Origin: Chloroflexota bacterium
GTDB taxonomy: Bacteria > Chloroflexota > Anaerolineae > Anaerolineales > UBA4823
DNA length: 16,093 bases
Assembly (NCBI GenBank): GCA_030613705.1
Contig: JAUWLJ010000010.1
Span: 1-16,093, forward strand
Direction of reading: 5' to 3'
Shown here: one piece after another, positions 9,110 to 16,093 of the stretch
Numbering within the stretch: position 1 is the stretch's first letter
Layout of the letters: each line of letters opens with the position of its first letter
The notes under the pieces: generated by a model
Databases searched by the model: none
Told to the model about the DNA's origin: nothing
Seen by the model: the letters and a program-made list of their open reading frames with translations, nothing else
Made by a program: the position numbers and the translations under genes

Positions 9110-10756
9110 TCAGTCCTTATCCGCAGGAGAATCCATCTGAAAACGCTCATTTTCTCCCCTGTTTCTCCCCCTCAAGTACATCCACAAGAGAACGATTACT
9201 GCACTTGCCAAACCAAGTCCAAGCGTTACGAATACATTGTGGATTGGCCAAATTATCTGACCACTGCGTTGCAGATACCAAGGAACAAACCAGGCCAGGA
9301 TGATCCCAAGTCCAATGACCATGCGCCACAACCAAGGGTTCTTGCTTTCCCTTTGTGAAGACCATACCCACGCCACCAATACAACTTGTATACAAATAAA
9401 AACAACCCGATACCTGGGATTGTCCCAAAGATCGCCACCGCTCCTTAATGCAGCGATCAGGATCCCCATCCACATAGCAATTAATAACCCTATCGCTAAT
9501 CTTCGTTTTTCTTTCCATCCCCAAAGCAAGATTGGAGCAGCCAATAAGAATGGCAGCAGGATGGTCCATCCAAGGGATCGCCAGATGGCAATCCCTTTCC
9601 AAATCGGGGCACCTTGGTCCAATAATGCACCAGGGAGAAATGGCTGGAGCACACCATACCCTAACAAAATTGGGGTATGGATCCAATCAGGAGTTGTATT
9701 AAATATTCTCCTGATCAAAGGCGAAGAGTGTTTAACAAAGTATGCCTGCCAGCGCGCCGTCTCCCGGAACCACCAGTTCACCAATGCCACAGGATTATTT
9801 ATCCCCTCTGGAGCGATGCGCTCCCAGGCAAGCCAGATCCCTAATACCGCCGCTAAGGCGATCCCAACCAGAATAACCCAAAATCGCGGCTGGCGGAAAA
9901 CCTGCAACCCCTCCATCGATAAGGCGATGATAATGATCATCACCAGGAAAATCCCAGCGATGGGTGGGGAAAAAGGTAACATCAACAAGAGACTGGAAAC
10001 CAGCCAAGCCAGACCTGACCATGTTTTATCTTGGGTGTATCGAACCAAGCCATAGAGCGCGGCAGCGACCAAGGTCATCAAGAAGGCTTCCCGCATCTGG
10101 GAACTTCCTAGAATGACGGCATCTGGGAATAATGCCAGAATCCACGCTGCCAGAAGAGCCACTTTCTCTCCCCATAACCGCCTGGCGAATGCCCAGGTAA
10201 ACAATACGGCTAAGGCTGAAAACGAGGCTGTCAAGACGCTCATTTGTATGGGGAAATGTTGAACACCTCCCAGGGTTCTGTAAACTAACCCACTGAGATA
10301 CATCATTCCGCCATATTGATCAACTTTGCGATATGCGCCGAACGCAGTCAAAAGTGGTTTTTCGGATTGGGCCAGTTCCCAGGCTGCAGTATCCCTCGCA
10401 TGGGCATCTGCCATGATATAACCAGCCTGCTCAACCTCTGTTCCATATCCCCAACTCGGCAAACCTGCGTACCAGATTACCGCAGCTGATAACCTTAATA
10501 CCGCTGCCCCAATCATCAACCAACCCAACCAATTCGGCAAATCAAATGATTTATCGGCTTTTACCCCCAACCATCCCCCCAACATTATCCCACCTGCTAA
10601 AAGATTAATTACTAAAAACATTCCCCAACTCTGTATGTCTTCAAAACCACTTGACACCCAGGCTAAGAACATTGAGAGGCCAATTAGAACTATCCCCACC
10701 CATATAAACCACCCAAGTCTCAAATCTCTATTAATTGAAGGTAATCTATCTATCAT
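9110..10756 (-). CDS. Polytopic GT-C (GT39/PMT-like) glycosyltransferase-type membrane protein
   Basis: A 548-residue integral membrane protein with about a dozen hydrophobic segments, the first at residues 15-36. After the second or third helix comes a periplasmic-type loop with DAHARDTAAWELA (117-129) and DQYGGMMYLSGLVYRTLGG (146-164). PDAVILGSSQMREAFLMTLV lies at about 211-230. This arrangement resembles GT39/ArnT-like lipid-phosphate-sugar-dependent glycosyltransferases, where an acidic residue in the first loop is catalytic. An alternative is a polysaccharide polymerase or ligase, since no other Wzy candidate is present between the flippase and gmd. The C-terminus is a short hydrophilic tail. 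The ATG at 10756 lacks a strong ribosome binding site and lies 37 bases after the GT4 stop. Substrate and reaction are not determinable here. Confidence 0.65.
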   Translation of the reverse strand: MIDRLPSINRDLRLGWFIWVGIVLIGLSMFLAWVSSGFEDIQSWGMFLVINLLAGGIMLGGWLGVKADKSFDLPNWLGWLMIGAAVLRLSAAVIWYAGLPSWGYGTEVEQAGYIMADAHARDTAAWELAQSEKPLLTAFGAYRKVDQYGGMMYLSGLVYRTLGGVQHFPIQMSVLTASFSALAVLFTWAFARRLWGEKVALLAAWILALFPDAVILGSSQMREAFLMTLVAAALYGLVRYTQDKTWSGLAWLVSSLLLMLPFSPPIAGIFLVMIIIIALSMEGLQVFRQPRFWVILVGIALAAVLGIWLAWERIAPEGINNPVALVNWWFRETARWQAYFVKHSSPLIRRIFNTTPDWIHTPILLGYGVLQPFLPGALLDQGAPIWKGIAIWRSLGWTILLPFLLAAPILLWGWKEKRRLAIGLLIAMWMGILIAALRSGGDLWDNPRYRVVFICIQVVLVAWVWSSQRESKNPWLWRMVIGLGIILAWFVPWYLQRSGQIIWPIHNVFVTLGLGLASAVIVLLWMYLRGRNRGENERFQMDSPADKD

Positions 10757-10793
10757 GCGTAAATTGCTGCAATTGATCAGGAGGTGCCTGACT

Positions 10794-11993
10794 CTACTCA
10801 GGATTTCCTTCTTGAATACCGGCTAAGATTTGCCTAGCCCGGTTTTCCCAGGAATAATCTCCTGCTGCTCTCTGGGCTCTTGAAGCCAGGTCCTTCCGGC
10901 GTAAGGGATCACCAGATAATTCATGAAGAGCTGCCACCCAAGCGTTTACATCATCAGGTTGCAGGAGAATTGCGATATCAGAGGATAACACCTCACTTAA
11001 AACGGGTAAATCACTTGAACAGATCGCTCTGCCACAGGCCAGATATTCAAATAACTTCATCGGGCTCAGGTAACGGGAGATGTCTCCACCGGATGAGGCT
11101 GATACTTGTCGTTGATACGGCATCAGCAGCACATCACAGGCGGATTGATATCTAGGTAAATCAGAATTCGGAACGAATCCTGTCAGAGTCACATTCTGCA
11201 ATTTGTGTTCAACAACCCTTCGCCGGACCCGATTTACATCCAGGGGGTCTCCGCCCACAATCAGGAAATTCATCTCTGGTAAACGCTGTGCTAACTCCAG
11301 GATCAGAGATATCCCGCGACCAGGATAAAGATGCCCCGTGTAACCAGCTGTAAATCTTTCGGCAAGAAACAAGGTTTCAAGTTTATCATCCAGGAGTTTA
11401 AAATTCCCAATCAGCTCACGACGACTTTCAAACGGTTCGGGTAAATTCGTATATCGGGCCAAGTCGACCCCATCTGGGATGACCTGTGTGAAAGGTGGTA
11501 CTTCCGGAGATCCAAATCCAGTCCGTAAATCCATTGCTAAAACCTTCGATATCACAACCAGCCGCCTGGCCCCTCTCCCCCTTAAAAACATCCGAAATAG
11601 CATGGGACCCATGGTGCCTTGAGGACAATCGTGTACTTCTAGGATAGTGATTTGGCCCAGGTTCGCAGCGATTGCAGCTGCTTGAGGAAGGCGAGTAAAA
11701 ATGACATCCGCGTTCCATTTTCGCGCCCAACGAACAGCATACCAGGCATAATCGTATTTGCGCAATCTGGGACTTGAGGGTAACCATGCAATGGGAAACT
11801 GGTTATCAAGCCCATAATGATCGGAGAGCGAACTCCAACTGCGATCACCTTCCCAGGTATCACCTGAGACTTCTGGGACTGCCAAACGGACTTCATTTCC
11901 CAGGTTGGCAAAAGCTTGGGTCATTTTCATCACTTGCAAGGTGTTAGCTCGCCTGGCAGGGATAAATGTCGGAGCTATGGTCGCCACTTTCAT
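10794..11993 (-). CDS. Glycosyltransferase family 4 protein
   Basis: A 399-residue GT-B fold retaining glycosyltransferase, soluble or peripheral at the inner face of the membrane. The N-terminal acceptor domain begins MKVATIAPTFIPARRANTLQ. The inter-domain and donor half shows VIPDGVD (171-177), YTGHLYPGRGIS (218-229, the usual glycine-rich donor loop) and FLIVGGDP (243-250). NVTLTGFVPNSDLPRYQSACDVLLMPY is the standard GT4 stretch, and PMKLFEYLACGRAI (311-324) holds Glu316 in the EX7E-like region, with a Leu-Phe-Glu-Tyr variant of the common motif. The ATG at 11993 overlaps the flippase stop as ATGA, so the two are probably translationally coupled. It likely adds one sugar to the repeat unit flipped by that protein. 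Donor and linkage cannot be assigned. Confidence 0.87.
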   Translation of the reverse strand: MKVATIAPTFIPARRANTLQVMKMTQAFANLGNEVRLAVPEVSGDTWEGDRSWSSLSDHYGLDNQFPIAWLPSSPRLRKYDYAWYAVRWARKWNADVIFTRLPQAAAIAANLGQITILEVHDCPQGTMGPMLFRMFLRGRGARRLVVISKVLAMDLRTGFGSPEVPPFTQVIPDGVDLARYTNLPEPFESRRELIGNFKLLDDKLETLFLAERFTAGYTGHLYPGRGISLILELAQRLPEMNFLIVGGDPLDVNRVRRRVVEHKLQNVTLTGFVPNSDLPRYQSACDVLLMPYQRQVSASSGGDISRYLSPMKLFEYLACGRAICSSDLPVLSEVLSSDIAILLQPDDVNAWVAALHELSGDPLRRKDLASRAQRAAGDYSWENRARQILAGIQEGNPE

Positions 11994-13348
11994 ATTGGCT
12001 CACTCCGGCGCATTTTCAATTCTCGGAAAGTCTTACGGACATTCAATGATACAGAAAAGATATAAAATCCGGACAGCAATGCCGCACTTCCTAGATAACC
12101 AAATATAGGTACGATCGTGATCATGCCGATAATTTTGAGTACCGCGGCGATTGAATTAATTTTCGCTGGATAATCTGCTAATCCCAAGGATAACAGGGCA
12201 ATTCGATTCCAGTAAAATGTATTCGCTACCAGTAATCCGACCATCAATATGAGTAAAGCAGGATAGGACGGTAAGAACTCAGGTGTGTAGAAAAAGGCGA
12301 TCAAGGCTTTTCCGAAGATAATTAAAAACAATCCTGCCGCAACTGAATATGCAAATGCCATGAAAGAACCCTGACGCAAGACATAACGCATATTCCCCCA
12401 ATTCTTTCCCGCGACTTCACGGGATAATTCGGGATAGGTTGCCTGGGGTAATGGACTGACCGGCAGTTGGATCAGATTTGCGAGGCTCAATGCCAATTTG
12501 TAATATCCCGCCCCCGTCGGACCGGTCAAGGCAGATACCCAAAGTAATTCTCCATCCTTGTTAACCAGGTTGATGGTGGCACTTATGTTTGTGCTGAAAG
12601 CGAATCGGACCAATTCACGCGTGCGATCACGCAGCAACCCAATCGGAGCCCGCCACCAACCTATACCCCAGCGTTGGGTTGCCAGTACAACAGCAGCCAC
12701 GGCGGAGGCAATCGCTCCCGCGATCTTGCCGCCCATATATGCCAGAACAATCTCATACAAGCCCCCCTGACTGATATACACCAGAGCAATCAGACTCAAG
12801 GTCAATATACTCTGCCCAATGGTTATACCAGCAATGAATTTATAACGGTCAAATATTTGCAGCAGACCGGTAGAGCTCTCCGCCATAAAATTAGCCAGAA
12901 CGATCAAGCCATAAAGGATAAACCAATTTGTTGTGGAGACATCCTTGGCGATATATTGTGCGCCCAGTGGAGCTAACAACCAGATCAATCCGAATGCAAA
13001 AAACGAAGTTAGCGTTTCAAGGATTGCTGCTGATTTGAATACAGCAGCTGCGCCAATATCATCGCCTTCAACAATATATTGACCCACGTACTTAATCACT
13101 AATTCGCTCATCCGAAATGAGGTGAATTTATTGACAACACTGGTGAAAAGGATAATCGTTCCTAGAATGCCAAAATTTGTCACACCAAGGAGGCGAGCGA
13201 CTAGAATACTTTGGAGCATGCTCAAAGCTGCGGCAACACCAGTGCCGCTGAACAAATACCCCGAATTCTTTACTACCCTTTGGATTAATTCATTACCAAA
13301 CAGGCGATTGAACAACCCGCCAAACTTGCTGGTCGGCGATACAGGCAT
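11990..13348 (-). CDS. wzx: Oligosaccharide flippase, Wzx/MOP superfamily
   Basis: A 452-residue polytopic protein with 12 or more predicted helices, of the polysaccharide-transport family that flips undecaprenyl-diphosphate-linked repeat units across the inner membrane. The N-terminus has the usual signature: NSGYLFSGTGVAAALSMLQ (about 29-47), then VARLLGVTNFGILGTI. Later come the charged TLVNKDGELLWVSAL-type loop and SPLPQATYPELSRE, both typical of MOP flippases. The ATG at 13348 has AGGA about 5 bases upstream and follows the epimerase stop by 28 bases. The stop overlaps the GT4 start (ATGA). Its presence beside a separate Wzm/Wzt pair means the locus carries two kinds of exporter. Confidence 0.88.
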   Translation of the reverse strand: MPVSPTSKFGGLFNRLFGNELIQRVVKNSGYLFSGTGVAAALSMLQSILVARLLGVTNFGILGTIILFTSVVNKFTSFRMSELVIKYVGQYIVEGDDIGAAAVFKSAAILETLTSFFAFGLIWLLAPLGAQYIAKDVSTTNWFILYGLIVLANFMAESSTGLLQIFDRYKFIAGITIGQSILTLSLIALVYISQGGLYEIVLAYMGGKIAGAIASAVAAVVLATQRWGIGWWRAPIGLLRDRTRELVRFAFSTNISATINLVNKDGELLWVSALTGPTGAGYYKLALSLANLIQLPVSPLPQATYPELSREVAGKNWGNMRYVLRQGSFMAFAYSVAAGLFLIIFGKALIAFFYTPEFLPSYPALLILMVGLLVANTFYWNRIALLSLGLADYPAKINSIAAVLKIIGMITIVPIFGYLGSAALLSGFYIFSVSLNVRKTFRELKMRRSEPI

Positions 13349-13376
13349 CGGTCCTAACCGGGTAAGATCCTTACAC

Positions 13377-14372
13377 CTAATCGGTTATTATCTGACTGGC
13401 CCAAGCTCGCTCTGCCTGGTACCAGGAGATAAGATTGGCAATCCCTTCGCTAAGAGATACCTCTGGTCTCCATCCTAACAGTTCCTCCGCCTTTTCCACA
13501 TCTGCCCAATTGGTCTTCATATCGGCAGGATGTGCTGGACGGTGCTCAATATCCGCCTTTTGACCGATTTTTTCTTCAAACAGGGTGATTAGTTCATTAA
13601 TCTTGACAGTTTCATGACCCCCGAGATTAATCACTTGGTATCCCAATGGTTTTAGCCCCAGGATTGTTCCCCGGGCAATATCGTCCACATAAGTAAAGCC
13701 GCGGGATTGTTCTCCATCTCCATTAACCTTCAATTTCTGCCCTTCATAAATCCATTGTACAAAACGAAACATGACCATATCAGGGCGGCCTGCAGGTCCA
13801 TAAACCGTGAAATAGCGGAATATCGTCACATCAATACCATATAAAAAGTGGTAAGAATGCGCCAAAACTTCTGCTCCTTTCTTGCTGGCAGCATAGGGTT
13901 GGAGAGGGCGATCACTATTCGCCTCCTCGGCTGTTGGCAGTGGTGCATCTGCACCATAAAGGCTGGATGTCGATGCGAGGATGAATTTGTTGATATCATA
14001 TTGCTGGCAAAGTTCTAATAAGTTTAGGGTTCCGGTGATATTCGTATCCAAATAAACCCAAGGATCCTCCACCGATTGCCTGACCCCGGCCCTGGCTGCC
14101 AGATTAATCACTGCTTCGAAATTATGTTCCCCACTCTCCATGACTTCGCTTTGAAAGAAATTAACCAGTTCTTGCCGATCCGAGATATCCAGTTTTGCGA
14201 AGCTAAATCCCTGCCTGTCGATCAAACGTCCCAAACGATATTCCTTCATGCGGACATCGTATGCATCATTCAGATTATCAACTCCGACCACCACATGTCC
14301 GGCCTCCAGCAACAGTTCTGCTACTCGGGCAGCGATGAAACCAGCAACACCAGTGAGAAAATAACGGGCCAT
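13377..14372 (-). CDS. UDP-glucuronate 4-epimerase-like SDR
   Basis: A 331-residue extended SDR that probably interconverts C4 epimers of a UDP-hexuronic acid. The cofactor loop is GVAGFIA (8-14), with Ala in place of the third glycine. VDNLNDAYDVRMKEYRL (31-47), LAARAGVRQSVEDPWVY (91-107) and VYGPAGRPDM are signatures of the UDP-glucuronate epimerase branch. The catalytic residues are Ser124-Ser127 in STSS and Tyr150/Lys154 in YAASK. A GTG four codons earlier (14384) is in frame, but ATG at 14372 is chosen. It has AAGGAG about 11 bases upstream, and the GTG would sit directly against that site. It is 39 bases from the nucleotide-sugar dehydrogenase, its likely metabolic partner. If the dehydrogenase makes UDP-GlcNAcA, the product would be UDP-GalNAcA; otherwise UDP-galacturonate. 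Confidence 0.83.
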   Translation of the reverse strand: MARYFLTGVAGFIAARVAELLLEAGHVVVGVDNLNDAYDVRMKEYRLGRLIDRQGFSFAKLDISDRQELVNFFQSEVMESGEHNFEAVINLAARAGVRQSVEDPWVYLDTNITGTLNLLELCQQYDINKFILASTSSLYGADAPLPTAEEANSDRPLQPYAASKKGAEVLAHSYHFLYGIDVTIFRYFTVYGPAGRPDMVMFRFVQWIYEGQKLKVNGDGEQSRGFTYVDDIARGTILGLKPLGYQVINLGGHETVKINELITLFEEKIGQKADIEHRPAHPADMKTNWADVEKAEELLGWRPEVSLSEGIANLISWYQAERAWASQIITD

Positions 14373-14411
14373 ACAGGTAATCACTCCTTATAAGCTGCTC
14401 TACTTAATTGA

Positions 14412-15731
14412 TCACAATCGGATCACTTTCGGGTTGTTCCGACCAGCATCGCCGAGTGCATTGCGGGTATCGACAATTAGCGGTGCTTGTTCCAAAATAC
14501 TCTGGTAATCATAAATCGTATGATCCGTGACGATCACGACACAATCCGTGGTGCGTGCACTTTCGATGACATCAGATACACTCTCTAAAGACCAATCATC
14601 ATGGATTATCCTGGGAATATACGGATCGTGGTAATTGACTTCAGCCCCTTTCTGGCGCAACAACCCGATAATGTCCAAGGACGGTGACTCGCGGATATCA
14701 TTTACGTCTGGTTTGTAAGCCGCACCGATCACTAAAACTCGACTGCCGTTAAGTGGTCGCGCTTGATCATTAAGAGCATCTTGCACTTTGCTGACCACAT
14801 AACGGGGCATCCCCGTGTTGATTTCTGAAGCCAGTTCGATAAAGCGCGCGGTGTAGTTCAAAGCCCTTAACTTCCAGGAAAGATAAAGTGGATCGATTGG
14901 GATACAGTGTCCTCCTAGACCTGGACCTGGAGTGAATTTCATATATCCGAAAGGCTTTGTTGCCGCAGCATCGATAATTTCCCACACGTCCAATCCCAAG
15001 CGATCGCACATGATTGCCATTTCATTGACCAGACCGATATTGATCATTCGAAAAGTGTTTTCGAGTAATTTCGCCATCTCCGCGCTCTCCGCGGAGGACA
15101 CCGGGACAACAGTCTCTATTGCTTGTTGGTACCAAAGCGAGGCGACTTCTGAACAAGCTGGCGTGATCCCACCGATCACTTTTGGCGTGTTGTAGGTGGT
15201 CCAATCCTCGCGTCCAGGGTCAACTCGTTCAGGAGAAAAGGCAAGGAAGAAATCCTCTCCAACTTCTAATTTACTTTTTTCGGTCAGTTTTGGCAGCATT
15301 ATTTCACGTGTCGTCCCCGGATAGGTCGTGGATTCAAGCACAACCACTAAGCCTGGGTGCATGAATTTTGCCAACTCATCCGTAGCGGCCAAAATAAAGG
15401 AAAGATCGGGGTCACCGGTCTTTCTCAAGGGAGTTGGCACGCAGATACTCACTGCATCTGCCTCTGTCAGCACCGAAAAATCGGTGGTTGCGCGCAGCTT
15501 TCCAGACTGGATTAATGGGGCTAGCGTGTTGGTGGGGACATCTTGAATGTAACTTTCTCCACGACTGAGGATTTCCACTTTCCTTGAATCTGGTTCTACC
15601 CCGATCACATCAAAACCAGCTTCAGCAAAAATTACCGCCAAAGGTAGACCGACATATCCAAGTCCAAGTATGACGATCTTGGCAGAACGATCACGAATTT
15701 TTTCTTGAAGGATTTCTTGACTTGTATTCAT
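14412..15731 (-). CDS. Nucleotide-sugar 6-dehydrogenase, UDP-GlcNAc (WbpA/TviB) type
   Basis: A 439-residue UDP-glucose/GDP-mannose dehydrogenase family enzyme, oxidising a UDP-sugar C6 alcohol to a carboxylate with two NAD+. It has the NAD loop LGLGYVGLPLA (about 22-32), SICVPTPL, VVLESTTYPGTT, FSPERVDPG, the EMAKLLENTFR helix with catalytic Lys, and the active-site Cys276 in GPGLGGHCIPIDPLYLSW. The Gly-His-Cys-Ile-Pro-Ile-Asp form is typical of UDP-GlcNAc 6-dehydrogenases and differs from the Gly-Ser-Cys-Phe-Pro-Lys form of UDP-glucose dehydrogenase. The C-terminal domain has GAAYKPDVNDIRESPSLDI. ATG at 15731 is preferred over an in-frame TTG at 15743, because GAGGT lies 5 bases before the ATG and the TTG overlaps the preceding stop codon. 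It is the first dedicated sugar gene of the locus. Confidence 0.9.
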   Translation of the reverse strand: MNTSQEILQEKIRDRSAKIVILGLGYVGLPLAVIFAEAGFDVIGVEPDSRKVEILSRGESYIQDVPTNTLAPLIQSGKLRATTDFSVLTEADAVSICVPTPLRKTGDPDLSFILAATDELAKFMHPGLVVVLESTTYPGTTREIMLPKLTEKSKLEVGEDFFLAFSPERVDPGREDWTTYNTPKVIGGITPACSEVASLWYQQAIETVVPVSSAESAEMAKLLENTFRMINIGLVNEMAIMCDRLGLDVWEIIDAAATKPFGYMKFTPGPGLGGHCIPIDPLYLSWKLRALNYTARFIELASEINTGMPRYVVSKVQDALNDQARPLNGSRVLVIGAAYKPDVNDIRESPSLDIIGLLRQKGAEVNYHDPYIPRIIHDDWSLESVSDVIESARTTDCVVIVTDHTIYDYQSILEQAPLIVDTRNALGDAGRNNPKVIRL

Positions 15732-15739
15732 TCGATACC

Positions 15740-16093
15740 TCAAAAGAGACTCAGCTGCTTGGGCTCTTGCTCGTCTTTAAACTCATCACCTTGAGATTGC
15801 GGTGCGCTATCACGTTCTGCAATCAATCGAGGTAATTGCGAAAAATCATTCTCGATGACTGGCCTCAATGATCCTTGGTGAAGTGCAGCTGCTGGGTGAT
15901 ACATTGGCACAACCAATCGCCCTTTAATTTGTACAGGTTGACCGTGCACATTACTAATCTTGGCATTCGGTATGAGCAAGTTCATCGAAAAACGGCCCAA
16001 AGTTACGATCACTTTTGGATTTATCGCTTGAATTTGGCGATCAAGATATGTTTTTGTGCAAATATTGACTTCTTCAGGACGCGGATCACGATT
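15740..16093 (-). CDS. Family 4 uracil-DNA glycosylase (C-terminal part; runs off the window)
   Basis: The last 117 codons of a gene whose 5' end lies beyond the window. The open frame continues unbroken to base 16093, so the apparent GTG start at 16012 is internal. The visible part starts NRDPRPEEVNICTKTYLDRQ, which matches the family-4 (Fe-S) uracil-DNA glycosylase region carrying one of the cluster cysteines. IVTLGRFSMNLLIP, GRLVVPMYHPAAALHQGSLR with the catalytic-motif His, and a short acidic tail follow. The protein removes uracil from DNA in base-excision repair. The last five residues, QLSLF, match the bacterial sliding-clamp-binding consensus. The gene is a housekeeping flank rather than part of the glycan pathway, though only 8 bases separate its stop from the dehydrogenase ATG, so read-through into the glycan genes is possible. 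Confidence 0.9.
   Translation of the reverse strand, partial: NRDPRPEEVNICTKTYLDRQIQAINPKVIVTLGRFSMNLLIPNAKISNVHGQPVQIKGRLVVPMYHPAAALHQGSLRPVIENDFSQLPRLIAERDSAPQSQGDEFKDEQEPKQLSLF

Noticed and set aside
9300..10055. Plus-strand open frame of 251 codons opposite the GT-C membrane protein
   Set aside because: It lies wholly antisense to a well-supported membrane protein gene, has low-complexity composition and no recognisable motif. Long antisense frames are common opposite hydrophobic genes.
13362..13374. Inverted repeat GTAAG-ATC-CTTAC before the flippase
   Set aside because: A 5-base stem with a 3-base loop is within chance expectation and has no partner elsewhere in the window.

Overview
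The window is a surface-polysaccharide biosynthesis locus from a bacterium. All 14 recognised genes lie on the minus strand. Gene content and protein style (family-4 uracil-DNA glycosylase, Wzm/Wzt exporter, MarR-type regulator at the head of a glycan operon) suggest an environmental bacterium such as an Anaerolineae-type Chloroflexota. That placement is an inference with low to moderate confidence, because no marker gene is present.

Layout, in the direction of transcription (high to low coordinates). First comes the 3' end of a family-4 uracil-DNA glycosylase (cut by the window edge). A tightly packed series follows: nucleotide-sugar dehydrogenase of the UDP-GlcNAc 6-dehydrogenase type, UDP-glucuronate-epimerase-like SDR, Wzx-type flippase, GT4 glycosyltransferase, and a polytopic GT-C/GT39-like membrane protein. 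Next is gmd (GDP-mannose 4,6-dehydratase) behind its own promoter. After a gap of about 280 bases without genes comes a second operon: winged-helix regulator, SDR epimerase, fcl (GDP-L-fucose synthase), Wzm permease, Wzt ATPase, capsule-type glycosyltransferase and a PAPS-type sulfotransferase. Bases 1-233, downstream of the sulfotransferase, hold no gene or convincing signal that I can see.

How the genes fit together. Gmd and Fcl are the two steps from GDP-mannose to GDP-L-fucose. The dehydrogenase and the glucuronate-type epimerase should supply a UDP-hexuronic acid. Two export routes are encoded: a flippase in the upstream half and an ABC exporter with a carbohydrate-binding Wzt tail in the downstream half. 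A sulfotransferase closes the second operon. The likely product is one or two acidic, fucose-containing and possibly sulfated surface glycans. GDP-mannose supply, PAPS synthesis, an initiating phosphoglycosyltransferase and a clear Wzy polymerase are not in the window.

The most notable signal is regulatory. The regulator operon and gmd have nearly identical promoters, each with a perfect TATAAT -10 box embedded in an AATTCA-N5-TGAATT palindrome. This ties the two separated GDP-fucose genes together, probably under the regulator encoded here. A second oddity is an SDR epimerase whose catalytic YxxxK motif reads YxxxM. I see no CRISPR array, insertion sequence, RNA gene or defence system.
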